Notes: generated from the sequence alone by a model not told the origin. 64,000 nt of DNA from Endozoicomonas sp. G2_2 (GCF_017744135.1 NZ_JAGHQU010000007.1:1-64000); one strand, 5' to 3'; positions 16,634 through 25,996 are shown, counted from the first letter of the stretch. Made by a program: numbers and translations.

Positions 16634-17791
16634 CTACGGGGCGAGCGCGTGCGGTGCACCGTGGGCGTCCCACTGGGCATCGGGCACGATCACGATCTTG
16701 CCGAGATAATTGCTCGAGCGATCCATGAAATAACGCTCGGCCTCGTGCAGTTCGGAGAGCTTGAACGCGGCGTGCAGCACCGGCCTGAGATCGCCCGAGC
16801 GAATCCAGGCGATCAGCTGTTCGGCTTCTTCGCGGGTGCCGTGCGACACCCCGAAGATCTGGACCTGATAGAGATAGATGCGCGTCCACAGCATTTCGCT
16901 GACGTTGCCGCCGCTGGCGCCGGCGATGCTCAGGCGCGGGTAGGTGCGCCGACGCGTCATGTCGAAGATCATCGTGTCGATAAAGCGATGCGTCATGTCG
17001 CCGCCGACCAGGTCCATCACGGCATCGAAGGGTTCGTCGTGGGTGGCGTCGCGCACCTTGGCGGTGAAATCGTCCATGTCGGCGCGGTCGAACACCGCTT
17101 CCGCGCCGAGTGCGCGCAGGGCATCGGCCTTGTCCGGTGTGCTCAGCGCGTAGGGAATGGCGCCGATCACCCGGCACAGCTGGATCAACGCCGTGCCCAC
17201 GCCGCCGCTGGCGCCGGTCACCAGCACGCGCTCGCCGGCCTTCACGCCGGCCGCGGTAAGCATGTGATAACCGGTCTGGTAGGAGCACATGCCCATGCTG
17301 GCGAGTTCCGCGTCGGACAGGGCGTCGTTGTCCACGGCGTGGAACTGGTCGGCCGGCACCGCCACATATTCGGCATAGCCGCCGTCGGCGCCGTGGCCGT
17401 AGTAGTCGGGGGTAAGATTGATGTCGCGGCGTGCGTCGGCGTAGATGTTGAAATCGAGCAGGCCGCGCTCGCCGATACGCGTCGTCGCCACGCCGTCGCC
17501 CACGGCCGCCACGCGCCCGACCACGTCGGCGCCCTGGATACGCGGGAAGGTGAGCGTGGGCGAACCGCCGATCGCGAACGAGGTCACGTCGTCTGCATCC
17601 TTGGTCGGGTACAGCCCTTCACGCGCCTTGCGGTCGGTGTTGTTCTTGGCCGTGGCCGTCACCTGGACCAGCACCTCACCGGCGGCGGCGCACGGTCTGG
17701 GCACATTCGAATCGTAGACCAGCTTGTCGATGCCGCCATGCCCGGTCAGCAGCATGGCCGCCATGGTGTCGGGTAGCGTCTGGGTTGCCAT
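16634..17791 (-). CDS. Quinone oxidoreductase-like (MDR) dehydrogenase
   Basis: A 385-residue medium-chain reductase without the Zn-binding Cys/His set. The GroES-like half holds GADVVGRVAAVGDGV near residue 88, and the Rossmann half has VTGASGGVGTALIQL near 193-207, the AxxGxxG variant typical of NADPH quinone or crotonyl-CoA reductases. AGGAGCGG sits before the ATG. The substrate is unknown. Together with the proline racemase homologue downstream it may form a two-gene unit, but the 145-base gap keeps this tentative. Confidence 0.82.
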   Translation of the reverse strand: MATQTLPDTMAAMLLTGHGGIDKLVYDSNVPRPCAAAGEVLVQVTATAKNNTDRKAREGLYPTKDADDVTSFAIGGSPTLTFPRIQGADVVGRVAAVGDGVATTRIGERGLLDFNIYADARRDINLTPDYYGHGADGGYAEYVAVPADQFHAVDNDALSDAELASMGMCSYQTGYHMLTAAGVKAGERVLVTGASGGVGTALIQLCRVIGAIPYALSTPDKADALRALGAEAVFDRADMDDFTAKVRDATHDEPFDAVMDLVGGDMTHRFIDTMIFDMTRRRTYPRLSIAGASGGNVSEMLWTRIYLYQVQIFGVSHGTREEAEQLIAWIRSGDLRPVLHAAFKLSELHEAERYFMDRSSNYLGKIVIVPDAQWDAHGAPHALAP

Positions 17792-17899
17792 GATGCCGCT
17801 CCTGTCGCTGTCACCGTGTGGCCGGCGACAATATCAAAGACCTCGCGCGAAACCGATCACACGCGCCTGGCGCCGGCCAGAGCCATGCCGCAGTCGCGG

Positions 17900-18295
17900 C
17901 TAGCGCGCCTCGGCCACCAGTTCGGTCAATCGTTTCGTGACGGCCTTGCGCCGCTGCAGTGCGGCCTGGGTGCCCAGCGTGGTCGCCATCTGACGATCGC
18001 CGGCCGGCACCGCGGACCGCACATGGCGGATCTTGGCGTCGCGATAGACGACGTAGCTCGGGTAGCAGGCGGACTGGGCGCGCATGGCGGCTTGCCGGGC
18101 GGGCAGGTTGCGATCGCTCGCATAGGGCATCGCCGCGGCGTAGGCACAGGCCCAGTAGCGCTGGTAATCCGCCTCGGAGGGATCCGTGCGCGGCGCGCCG
18201 CCACAGCCTGCGAGTATCAGCAGAGCAACCGCGAGCGTGGCCCAGCGCGCGGCCGAACCCGGCGCGACGGCCGGGCCGACGCTATGGCTGGCCAT
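17900..18295 (-). CDS. Putative lipoprotein
   Basis: A 131-residue predicted lipoprotein. A hydrophobic segment ends in LILAGC (lipobox, Cys near residue 31), and the mature part is helical with YWACAYAAAMPY and QSACYPSYVVYRD containing two Cys that may pair. The start at 18295 is chosen because it gives a normal signal length, and it overlaps the end of the preceding small gene by 14 bases. I do not recognise the family. Confidence 0.55.
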   Translation of the reverse strand: MASHSVGPAVAPGSAARWATLAVALLILAGCGGAPRTDPSEADYQRYWACAYAAAMPYASDRNLPARQAAMRAQSACYPSYVVYRDAKIRHVRSAVPAGDRQMATTLGTQAALQRRKAVTKRLTELVAEAR

Positions 18296-18497
18296 CGTCG
18301 CGTCGGTCGGATGCCGTGTCGCGCGAAGGGCGCGATGCGGCGGGCGCGCGGTCGGTGCGGCCGGCATCTGTTGTCGCGCGCGCGTTGCGGTGCGCCTGAA
18401 AGCGGCCCCACACGTCCCGTGCGGTGCGTTTGACGCGTTCCTGGTTTTCCGGTTTGCGCAGCCAGTTCATGGCCATTGCGCCGAGGGCTCGTTTCAT
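18282..18497 (-). CDS. Small hypothetical protein
   Basis: A 71-residue basic protein starting MKRALGAMAMNWLRKPENQ with a well-placed AGGAGCG before its ATG. The N-terminal part looks like an amphipathic helix, and the C-terminal half is low-complexity Arg/Ala/Asp. It overlaps the lipoprotein gene downstream, suggesting translational coupling. The RBS and overlap are the main support; the disordered tail in a GC-rich genome could also be chance reading. Confidence 0.45.
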   Translation of the reverse strand: MKRALGAMAMNWLRKPENQERVKRTARDVWGRFQAHRNARATTDAGRTDRAPAASRPSRDTASDRRDDGQP

Positions 18498-18570
18498 GAT
18501 CGCTCCTGAATGCGGCGACGTGTGCGTCCAGTTCTAGACAATGTGGGCGCTGTGGTCGCCGGTCAACGCT

Positions 18571-19503
18571 TCAGTTGTCGGCTGCCGCGACATGAAAGCC
18601 CTCGCGCGGGCAATGCACGCGCACCGGCGCGCCCTGTGGCCCGTCGCGCTCGATCGTCATCGAGTCGCGCCCGATGCACACCAGACGCCCGGCCACCGGT
18701 TCGGTGCCATAGTCCGTGGCGGCCACGGTCACGGCGGTGCCGGGCGCAAGCTTGTGTTCGACGGGCTCGGGCAGTGGCTGCCAGTCGGTGGTTTGTGCGG
18801 CGATCGCGTGCGCCTGGGCTGCATCCAGTTCCTCACGGTGGCCGTGGCCCAGCGCGCGTACGCGGTCGGCCCAGGCGAGCAGGTGGCGATAGGGGTCGAG
18901 TAGATCGGCGATACCCGCGTTGGCGCGGATGTACCAGACCGGGTGATAGACCGCGAAATCGGCCAGCGTCGGCTGCGCGCCGAGCAGGAAATCGCGCGCG
19001 GCCAGCTGGGTGTCGAGCGCGGCCAGAGACGGCGGCAGGACGGCTTCCGAGAACGCGGCATCGGGACGGGCTACATTGCCGCTGGCGAACAGCTCGGCGC
19101 GATCGGCCTGGAAACGGGCGAGACCGTCTTCGCCCATTTTCTCGACCAGAAAAGCACGGCCCGCGGGGCGGAACATGGCCGGCACCGCTGCGAGAAACAG
19201 CTGGCGATCGGCGAACCGTTCCAGCGCGACCACGCTCGTCGTGTCGGCTGCCGGAATCGCGGGCGGGTTCGGCGCGTGTGTTTCGATCGTGCGTGCGATC
19301 AGCCGCGTGTCGCAGTAGATATCGCGCCCGATCTGCATTACCGGCGTCTTGCGATAGCCGCCCGTGAGCGCCACCAGATCCGGCTTGGGCAGGATGCGTG
19401 GAATGAGCACCGACTGCCACGACAGCGACTTGTAACCCAGCAGGGCGCGAACCTTTTCCGAGAAAGGCGAGGCTTCGAAGTGATGCAGGATGATCGAGGT
19501 CAT
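18571..19503 (-). CDS. Glutathione S-transferase with extra C-terminal beta domain
   Basis: A 310-residue protein. Residues 1-80 are a GST thioredoxin-like domain (LHHFEASPFSEKVRALLG, then GGYRKTPVMQIG with the cis-Pro, and CDTRLIARTIE). Residues 90-225 are the helical domain, with LADFAVYHPVWYI. About 60 further residues (around 250-310) form a predicted small all-beta module (KLAPGTAVTVAATDYG, GRLVCIGRDSMTIERD) not usual in GSTs and resembling an SH3/Tudor-like barrel in strand spacing. The function is unknown. An MFS transporter gene on the same strand begins 1.3 kb upstream and ends about 95 bases before this start. Confidence 0.8.
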   Translation of the reverse strand: MTSIILHHFEASPFSEKVRALLGYKSLSWQSVLIPRILPKPDLVALTGGYRKTPVMQIGRDIYCDTRLIARTIETHAPNPPAIPAADTTSVVALERFADRQLFLAAVPAMFRPAGRAFLVEKMGEDGLARFQADRAELFASGNVARPDAAFSEAVLPPSLAALDTQLAARDFLLGAQPTLADFAVYHPVWYIRANAGIADLLDPYRHLLAWADRVRALGHGHREELDAAQAHAIAAQTTDWQPLPEPVEHKLAPGTAVTVAATDYGTEPVAGRLVCIGRDSMTIERDGPQGAPVRVHCPREGFHVAAADN

Positions 19504-19598
19504 GCAGGCGGCCGGATGGGATCGGGCGATCAGTCTGCGATGCGTGGCGCGCGCTGGCTACCGCGGCACGCCCGAGCGGCCGGGGCGCGCCGTCGCTT

Positions 19599-20777
19599 TC
19601 AACCCACGGCAGCCGCAGCCTGGGCCTGGCGCCGCGCAGCGATATAGACACAGTAGCCGGCCACCAGCGAGAACAGCAGGCAGACCGTCATCACCGCGCC
19701 CCAGCCCAGCCATTCGTAGAGCGAGAGCATCAGGCTCGAGCCCAGCGTGCCGCCGGCGAATACCGCGGCCACGAACAGCGCGCTCACCGTGCCCGACTGC
19801 GAGCGGGCGAAATAATCGTTGAGCAGCACGATCTGGGTCGCCTGATGAAAGACCATGCTGCCGCACAGCAGCACCACGCCGATCACCAGCGCCGCGAACG
19901 AGCCCTGGATCACCCCGCACAGCCCGATCACGAACAGCACGGCGGCGGTCAGGGTGGCGTTGGGCAGGCCGCGGCTGAAACGGGTGATCGTGGGCGCGCC
20001 CAGCGATGTCGCGATGCCCACCGCATAGCCGCCGTAGACGATGGCCAGCATCAGCGTGCCGCCGCGCTCGTAGCCGATCTCGAACGGCAGGCAGGTCAGC
20101 ACCGTGGTCAGCACCCCGAAGGCCAGCGCCAGGCCGGGGTAGGACAGGGCGACCGGTGTCATCCAGCTTTTCTTCGTGTCGGGCGCGGGCGGCGTGCTTG
20201 CCGTCGCGCCGGTGCGTTGCAGCGCGCCGGAAAGCACCGGCGGTTGGCGCAACAGCCAGGCGGACAGCAGCAGCATGGCCGTGATCGCCAGGCTGCCCAG
20301 CTGCCAGTGGTCGAAGGCGACCGAGCCCACCGCGATCAGGCGGCCGGCCACGCCGCCGACGATGGTGCCGGCGGTATAGAGCGCGAGATCGCGCGCTCGG
20401 TTGTTCGAGCCCTGAATATTCGACGAGCCGGTGATCACCGCCGGGATGAGCAGCGGCAACAGCATCACCTGGGCGCCGCGCAGCAGGAAATACGGCACCG
20501 CGGAGAACGCCACGGCCTGCAGGGCGAAGAGGGCGGCCAGCAGCAGCTCGGTGACCAGCACGATGCGCATGGCGCGGCCCACGGTGATGAAGCGCCCGAA
20601 CAGCACCGGCCCCGACGTGAGCACGATGAAGGCGAACGTCATGGGCATCGCCGCCCAGAGCACGGACACGTCGAACGTGGTCTGAATCCGCGCAGCCAGC
20701 GGCTGCGGGAAATAGATACATGCGGCCGCCGCCGCGCCCGCCACACCCAGGCGAATGCCGTCTCGATAGCTGCTCAT
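19599..20777 (-). CDS. MFS family transporter
   Basis: A 392-residue inner-membrane protein with twelve hydrophobic segments in two six-helix halves, split by a hydrophilic loop near residues 185-210 (TGATASTPPAPDTKKSW). It has a PQPL motif after helix 1 and RGAQVMLLPLLIP near residue 108, features of the major facilitator superfamily. The substrate is not deducible. The GST gene follows about 95 bases downstream on the same strand, so an operon for export of a conjugated compound is possible but unproven. It is divergent from the amidohydrolase gene. Confidence 0.82.
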   Translation of the reverse strand: MSSYRDGIRLGVAGAAAAACIYFPQPLAARIQTTFDVSVLWAAMPMTFAFIVLTSGPVLFGRFITVGRAMRIVLVTELLLAALFALQAVAFSAVPYFLLRGAQVMLLPLLIPAVITGSSNIQGSNNRARDLALYTAGTIVGGVAGRLIAVGSVAFDHWQLGSLAITAMLLLSAWLLRQPPVLSGALQRTGATASTPPAPDTKKSWMTPVALSYPGLALAFGVLTTVLTCLPFEIGYERGGTLMLAIVYGGYAVGIATSLGAPTITRFSRGLPNATLTAAVLFVIGLCGVIQGSFAALVIGVVLLCGSMVFHQATQIVLLNDYFARSQSGTVSALFVAAVFAGGTLGSSLMLSLYEWLGWGAVMTVCLLFSLVAGYCVYIAARRQAQAAAAVG

Positions 20778-20974
20778 GATTGCGCTGTACTGATAACCGT
20801 CATGGCCCCAGCAGGCCAGAACATGGCAGATACAGCAAATTGGCTGCGCCTTCGCGGTGGCGTGTGCATCGGCTTCATCCGGGCCGACAACGAACGCACG
20901 TTCGGTGCTAAGTTGTTCATCGATAAAACAACACGGGTCGCCGGCAACCGGCGGCCCACCGCGAAGGAGACACC

Positions 20975-22060
20975 ATGGCCCATCCCGATTCCGGTTCAGA
21001 CCGGGTGATCCTCGAACCCGAGCGCCCGATCATCGACCCGCATCACCACCTCTGGGATCGCTCGCGACTCGCGCTCGGCGATGGCCCGTTCGCCGACCAC
21101 GGCTTCAGCGCAATGCTGCGCGAGCGCCCGCGCTACCTGCTCGACGAGTTACTGGCCGATACCGACAGCGGCCACGATATCCGCGCCACCGTGTTCATCG
21201 AGTGCCGGGCCATGTATCGGGCCACCGGCGACAAGGCGTTGCGCTGCGTGGGCGAGACGGAGTTCGTCAACGGCGTGGCCGCGGTGGCGGCCAGCGGCGT
21301 CTATGGCGACACGCAGGCCTGTGCCGGGATCGTGGGCCACGCGGATCTGCGCGGCGGCGATGCGGTGGCCGATGTGCTGCAGGCGCATATCCAGGCCGGC
21401 GGCGGTCGTTTTCGCGGGATTCGCCAGAGCGCGGCCCATGACGGCGACCCGAACGTGCTCGGGCCGCTGTCCACCCGCGGCGCGCCGGAAGGGCTGCTGG
21501 GCGACGCGGACTTTCGCCGTGGCTTCGCCGCGCTCGCGCCGCTCGGCCTGAGTTTCGATGCCTGGCTGCTGGAACCGCAACTGCCGGAACTGCTCGATCT
21601 CGCCCGCGCCTTTCCGGATACGACCATCGTGCTCGACCATGTCGGCGGGCCGGTGGGCATCGGCGCCTATGCCGGCCAGCGCGACGCGCGTTTCGACGGC
21701 TGGCGCGCTCAGATGCTCGCGCTCGCGCGTTGCGAGAACGTCGTCGTCAAGCTCGGCGGTCTGGCCATGCCGTTCGCCGGGTTCGACTGGTCCTATGACG
21801 ACCGGCCGGATGGCCACGAACTGCTGGCCGCGGCCTGGGCGCCGTATATCGAAACCTGTATCGAGGCGTTCGGTGTGGCGCGCTGCATGTTCGAAAGCAA
21901 TTTTCCGGTCGATCATTTCACCTGCGATTACGCCACGCTCTGGAATGCCTTCAAGCATCTGGTGGCCGATTACAGCGAGGCGGAGAAGACCGCGCTGTTC
22001 TCGGGCACCGCCGCGCGCGTGTATCGACTGGACGACATCGCCGGCCACCCTGGCGGCTGA
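20975..22060 (+). CDS. Amidohydrolase family protein (amidohydrolase 2 type)
   Basis: A 361-residue metal-dependent TIM-barrel hydrolase. It opens with IIDPHHHLWD (residues 19-28), the His-x-His metal site of the COG3618 group, followed by RATVFIECRAMYR, FRGIRQSAAHD near 149, LDHVGGP near 220 and FESNFPVD near 308. The family includes lactonases and decarboxylases acting on sugar lactones or aromatic acids; the substrate is unclear. GAAGGAGACACC lies just before the ATG. It is monocistronic, with yghU starting about 115 bases later. Confidence 0.88.
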   Translation: MAHPDSGSDRVILEPERPIIDPHHHLWDRSRLALGDGPFADHGFSAMLRERPRYLLDELLADTDSGHDIRATVFIECRAMYRATGDKALRCVGETEFVNGVAAVAASGVYGDTQACAGIVGHADLRGGDAVADVLQAHIQAGGGRFRGIRQSAAHDGDPNVLGPLSTRGAPEGLLGDADFRRGFAALAPLGLSFDAWLLEPQLPELLDLARAFPDTTIVLDHVGGPVGIGAYAGQRDARFDGWRAQMLALARCENVVVKLGGLAMPFAGFDWSYDDRPDGHELLAAAWAPYIETCIEAFGVARCMFESNFPVDHFTCDYATLWNAFKHLVADYSEAEKTALFSGTAARVYRLDDIAGHPGG

Positions 22061-22174
22061 TGCCGTTGCGGGGCGGAAGATGCATTGCGTGTGCCGCAAC
22101 AATCCCTATGTAGACTGCCGTACACGGTATCGCCACGCGTGGCGGTCATCCTCTTGCGAAAGGACCAACGATTC

Positions 22175-23053
22175 ATGAGCAACGACAACGAATACACGCC
22201 GCCAGCCGTCTGGAAATGGGAGAAGGGCAGCGGCGGCAAGTTCGAAAACATCAACCGCCCCATCGCCGGCCCGACCCACGACAAGGAATTGCCGGTCGGC
22301 AAACATCCGTTCCAGCTCTATTCGCTGGGCACGCCGAACGGCGTGAAGGCAACGGTGATGTTCGAGGAACTGCTCGCGGCCGGCCACAGCGGCGCCGAGT
22401 ACGATGCCTGGCTGATCAACATCGGCGAGGGTGATCAGTTTTCCAGCGGCTATGTCGCGATCAACCCCAACTCCAAGATTCCGGTGATGGTCGACCACAG
22501 CGCGCCCGAGCCGCAGCGCGTGTTCGAGTCCGGCTCGATCCTCGTCTATCTGGCCGAGAAGTTCGGCGCGTTCTTGCCGAGCGATATCGCCACCCGTACC
22601 GAAACCATGAACTGGCTGTTCTGGCAGATGGGCAGCGCGCCGTATCTGGGCGGCGGCTTCGGGCATTTCTATGCCTATGCGCCGGTGAAGCTCGAATACC
22701 CGATCGACCGCTTCGCCATGGAAGTGAAGCGCCAGCTCGACGTGCTCGATCGTCGTCTGGCCGAAACGCGCTATCTGGCGGGTGATGAATACACCATCGC
22801 CGATATCGCCACCTGGCCGTGGTACGGCGCACTCGCCAAGGGGCGTCTCTACGACGCCGGCGAATTCCTGCAGGTGCAGGAGTACAAGAACGTGCTGCGC
22901 TGGGCCGACGAGATCGAAGCCCGCCCCGCGGTGCAGCGCGGGCGCATGGTCAATCGCCCGTTCGGCGATCCGTCCGAGCAGCTGCGCGAACGCCACGACG
23001 CCAGCGATTTCGAGCATCGCACCGAAGACAAGCTGCAGTCCGCGGACTCTTGA
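22175..23053 (+). CDS. yghU: Glutathione-dependent disulfide-bond oxidoreductase YghU
   Basis: A 292-residue nu-class GST-like protein. It has the N-terminal extension typical of YghU (YTPPAVWKWEKGSGGKFENINRP split at residues 6-28), the HPFQLYSLGTPNGVKATVMFEELL thioredoxin-fold opening, NPNSKIPVMVD with the cis-Pro, FESGSILVYLAEKFG, and the conserved MGSAPYLGGGFGHFYAYAP helix. YghU binds two glutathiones and reduces disulfides. The start at 22175 is preceded by GAAAGGACC. The third GST-fold gene in the first 23 kb. Confidence 0.92.
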   Translation: MSNDNEYTPPAVWKWEKGSGGKFENINRPIAGPTHDKELPVGKHPFQLYSLGTPNGVKATVMFEELLAAGHSGAEYDAWLINIGEGDQFSSGYVAINPNSKIPVMVDHSAPEPQRVFESGSILVYLAEKFGAFLPSDIATRTETMNWLFWQMGSAPYLGGGFGHFYAYAPVKLEYPIDRFAMEVKRQLDVLDRRLAETRYLAGDEYTIADIATWPWYGALAKGRLYDAGEFLQVQEYKNVLRWADEIEARPAVQRGRMVNRPFGDPSEQLRERHDASDFEHRTEDKLQSADS

Positions 23054-23303
23054 GCCCGGTATTACGAGCGCGGCACGCCGGGCCAGAAATGTCTGCACGC
23101 CTATTCCTGCGTGCCGGCGGCGATTGTCCGGGCCGCGCATGTCGCTGGTGGTCGAAACGGGGAGAGGTTAACAAGCGCCGGTGGCACATCTGTCGTGGTG
23201 AGACGCTCGGCATGTGCACGAGTAGCGCGGCGGCTGGCGCGCCGGCCGGGGCCCGCCGATTGACGGCGGGCAGACCGGTGGTCCGTTATTTCGTGTGACC
23301 GAC

Positions 23304-23540
23304 ATGCCCAGTATCGATGTCGTGATCGAGCTGTCCGCCGCCCAGTGCCAGGCGCACTATGCCGGCGCCATCGACCACGTGTACGCACGCAGCGTGGATG
23401 GCAGGCGCGTGTTGTTGCCGGCGCACGCGCTGCGCAAGGTCGTCATGCGCGACGGCGTGCACGGTATCTATCGACTCGCATATGACGCGGGTGGGCGTTT
23501 TCAATCGTTACGGCGTATCGGAGATTCCCCGACGGGCTGA
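23304..23540 (+). CDS. DUF2835 family protein
   Basis: A 78-residue protein matching the small DUF2835 family of gammaproteobacteria: an initial beta strand with Ile-Glu-Leu-Ser, then CQAHYAGAIDHVYARSVDGRRVLLPAHALR and the GVHGIYRLAYDAGGRFQSLRRI ending. A GTG three codons earlier (23295) is an alternative start. The function is unknown in the family. It stands alone after a gap of about 250 bases that shows no other gene. Confidence 0.72.
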   Translation: MPSIDVVIELSAAQCQAHYAGAIDHVYARSVDGRRVLLPAHALRKVVMRDGVHGIYRLAYDAGGRFQSLRRIGDSPTG

Positions 23541-23605
23541 GCGTAGGGCTGGTATCGATCCGGCATCACGGTGGCAACAACGACGTCAGCCGAGCATGTC
23601 TCGCG

Positions 23606-24361
23606 CTACGAGCCGCCGTTATGCGACCCGCCGAGCGGATAATGACGGGTGCGGTCATAAGGAAATGCCGTGATGCCCCAACGCACATCCGCCTGGCCGC
23701 GAGCCTGTGCCAGCGCCTGCGGGTCGCGTGGCACACGTTGGCCGATATAAAAATCCGGCAGCGACGGCGTGGCAGTTTCGATACGTTGCAGGTACGCCGC
23801 GACATCGGCCGTCGTCAATGCGACGCCCGGTGGACGACAGGTATAGCCGAAATAACCGCGGCCGGGTCGATGCAACGGATCGAGCGACTGGAAATCCCAG
23901 CGTTTCAGGAACGCAACGCAGTCACGGCTGCCGGCTTCGCCCGGTCGGTGAAGTTGATAGCGGCGGTAGTGGATGCCGGTCGGCGCGAATCGCGCGGGTC
24001 GCGGCTGCTGCCAGGTCAGCGTTGCGCCGCCGCTGTTGAACACCCATTGGCGCGTGAACGCGTTCAGATGCCGGGGATCCAGATCCAGCGCCGTACCGAG
24101 GCCGCGCGTTCGATACAGCAGTGCCTCGCTGCGGCCATCGCCGCTACGAGCGCGCGCATATTCCACGTAGGTATACGGGCTTAGATAGGCGATGGGCCGA
24201 AACGCGAGCGCATCTTCCGCGCTCGGCAGCCGCAAATGCTGTTGATCGCGCTCGACGAACGCAGTGCCCGCAGCCGACCCGCGTATGAACGCGCAACCGC
24301 TGGACGCAAACATAACGACGCATAGCGCCAAGACACGCCAAGGCAGTGATCGATCACGCAT
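23606..24361 (-). CDS. Putative lipoprotein of unknown function
   Basis: A 251-residue predicted lipoprotein. The signal ends with ASSGC (Cys22). The mature part is rich in Arg and Tyr with phrases such as YLSPYTYVEYARAR, RQWVFNSGGATLTWQQ and GYFGYTCRPPG. No domain is recognised. It is convergent with the DUF2835 gene and its composition is somewhat less GC-rich than the neighbours. Confidence 0.6.
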   Translation of the reverse strand: MRDRSLPWRVLALCVVMFASSGCAFIRGSAAGTAFVERDQQHLRLPSAEDALAFRPIAYLSPYTYVEYARARSGDGRSEALLYRTRGLGTALDLDPRHLNAFTRQWVFNSGGATLTWQQPRPARFAPTGIHYRRYQLHRPGEAGSRDCVAFLKRWDFQSLDPLHRPGRGYFGYTCRPPGVALTTADVAAYLQRIETATPSLPDFYIGQRVPRDPQALAQARGQADVRWGITAFPYDRTRHYPLGGSHNGGS

Positions 24362-24726
24362 TCAAACCTCTTGCGGCGCTGTTGATCCGGCATAAAAAAC
24401 GGGGCGCGCCGGCTTGATGGCGCACGTCGCGATGCCGCGCTTCAAGACTATCAAGCGCTTAACGCGACAAAAAAAGCCGGTCTTGATCGCAAGGGCGTTG
24501 AGCGCAGCGGATACCGGCTTGTGCTGTGATGCCCATTCAAAAGGCATTCGGATCCATCTACGTGCCGCGCGCACGGCCGGATTTGTCAGGCGTGATCGCA
24601 GGTCGGCCGATGGGGCGGAGCATCGACGGTCTCGGTCTCGCTTCGGCTGTCGTGCGCTTTATGTCCTGTGCCGATCAGGCAGTCTCTGATAGTTTGACGC
24701 CATCCTGTTCAAGACATTGATTATCC
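24362..24726. other. Intergenic region between divergent genes
   Basis: This 365-base stretch separates the lipoprotein gene (-) from the aldo/keto reductase gene (+). Short open frames exist, but none has a convincing start or composition. It contains a terminator-like inverted repeat reading on the minus strand (listed separately), with no coding sequence upstream of it. Local composition is more AT-rich than the coding neighbours. Confidence 0.5.
24469..24520 (-). terminator. Orphan minus-strand terminator-like hairpin
   Basis: AAGCCGGT (24474-24481) and ACCGGCTT (24513-24520) are perfect complements with a 31-base spacer that can form a short inner stem. Read on the minus strand the hairpin is followed by seven T (24469-24475). 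Nothing coding lies upstream of it on that strand between 24521 and 24726, so it could end a small RNA transcribed divergently from the aldo/keto reductase gene. Confidence 0.35.
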
Positions 24727-25875
24727 ATGACAGATCGACGCCAATTCTTGCGTATCGCCGCGCTTGGCGGGCTCGCCGGCGCGACAACGATGCTGGCGCC
24801 GCGTGCGTTGGCCGATTCGAACGTCCAGCACGAGATGCGCGCGCCCGAGTCGCTGCCGGGCAATCCGGCGGGCGATGCCGCCGCGGGCTATCGTCCGCCG
24901 CAGAAATACGGCGCGGGCGGCACGCAGATCGGCAACATGTTCTTCGAAACTTCGGACGACACCGCCGAGGCCATGCTGCAGGCGCAGTGGGATGCGGGCG
25001 TGCGTTATTTCGATACCTCGCCCTGGTACGGCCTGGGCCTGAGCGAACGCCGCCTCGGGCATTTTCTCGACGGCCAGAAGCGCAGCGATTATATGCTGTC
25101 GTCCAAGGTCGGGCGCTTGCTCACGCCCGATGCCTCAATGGACAGCCACGGCATCTGGGCGGGCGACCTGAACTTCAATTATCGCTACGACTACACCGCC
25201 GCGGGTGTACGCCGCTCGGTGGAGGACAGCCTGCAGCGCCTGGGTGTGCCGAGTCTGGATATGGTCTTCATCCACGATCTGGCGCCCAGCAACAAGGATC
25301 TCGACGATTACGGCGCTCAGCTGAAGACGGCGATCGAGGGTGCCATGCCCGAGCTCACCAAGATGCGCGAAGAAGGCCTGATCAAGGGCTGGGGCATGGG
25401 CGTGAACGATATCGAGCCCTCACTGGCCGCGCTCGACAACGCCGAGCCCAATGTCATCCTGCAGGCCACGCGCTATACCCTGATGAACCACGAGGACGCG
25501 CTCGAACGCCTGTTCCCGAAATGCGAGGCCCAGGGCTGTTCGGTGGTCATCGGCGCGCCCCTGGGTGCCGGTTTTCTGGCCGGCAAGGATCGCTGGCTCT
25601 ATGGCGACGACACGCCGCAAGGCTACCCGGAGAAGCGCGCGCGTATCAGCGAGATCGCCAGGCAGCACGGCACCGACCTGCGTACCGCTGCCCTGCAGTT
25701 CACCGCCGCGCCGAAGATCGTGTCGGCTACGATTCCGGGCGCGCGAGATGCCAAACAGGCCCGCGAGAACGCCGCCTCCATGCGCGCCACGATCGATCCG
25801 GCCTTCTGGCAGGCGCTCAAGGACGAAGGCCTGATCGCCGAAGCCGCGCCGACTGCGCTCGATACGAGCGCCTGA
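24727..25875 (+). CDS. Tat-exported aldo/keto reductase
   Basis: A 382-residue aldo/keto reductase with a twin-arginine signal (DRRQFLRIAALGG at residues 3-15, cleavage after Ala-Leu-Ala near 29). The catalytic tetrad is Asp96, Tyr101, Lys127 and His183, in FDTSPWYG, SSKVG and FIHD. The barrel continues through GWGMGVNDIEPS and the C-terminal cofactor segment with IPGAR. The composition matches the D-threo-aldose 1-dehydrogenase-like branch. Export of a folded, nucleotide-loaded enzyme explains the Tat signal. Monocistronic; its partner is unknown. Confidence 0.88.
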   Translation: MTDRRQFLRIAALGGLAGATTMLAPRALADSNVQHEMRAPESLPGNPAGDAAAGYRPPQKYGAGGTQIGNMFFETSDDTAEAMLQAQWDAGVRYFDTSPWYGLGLSERRLGHFLDGQKRSDYMLSSKVGRLLTPDASMDSHGIWAGDLNFNYRYDYTAAGVRRSVEDSLQRLGVPSLDMVFIHDLAPSNKDLDDYGAQLKTAIEGAMPELTKMREEGLIKGWGMGVNDIEPSLAALDNAEPNVILQATRYTLMNHEDALERLFPKCEAQGCSVVIGAPLGAGFLAGKDRWLYGDDTPQGYPEKRARISEIARQHGTDLRTAALQFTAAPKIVSATIPGARDAKQARENAASMRATIDPAFWQALKDEGLIAEAAPTALDTSA

Positions 25876-25957
25876 ATCCGGCCCGGTATCGGTTTCCGAG
25901 CGAGCAGGGCGCTGGCCGCAGGTTGCGACCGGACGTATGCCGTTCGGCGGAAATCGC

Positions 25958-25996
25958 GCCTGCAGCAATACCGGCGGCTGTCCGGTATCGGCAGGC
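25958..25996. repeat. Intergenic inverted repeat between convergent genes
   Basis: GCCTGC then ATACCGG (25968-25974), a seven-base loop, CCGGTAT (25982-25988) and GCAGGC (25991-25996) make a two-part stem with internal bulges. No T-run follows on either strand, so it is not a standard terminator, though it lies exactly between the converging reductase and rluE genes. Confidence 0.55.

Noticed and set aside
24414-24689. 91-residue frame before the aldo/keto reductase gene
   Set aside because: It crosses the terminator-like hairpin and has no Shine-Dalgarno or family features.
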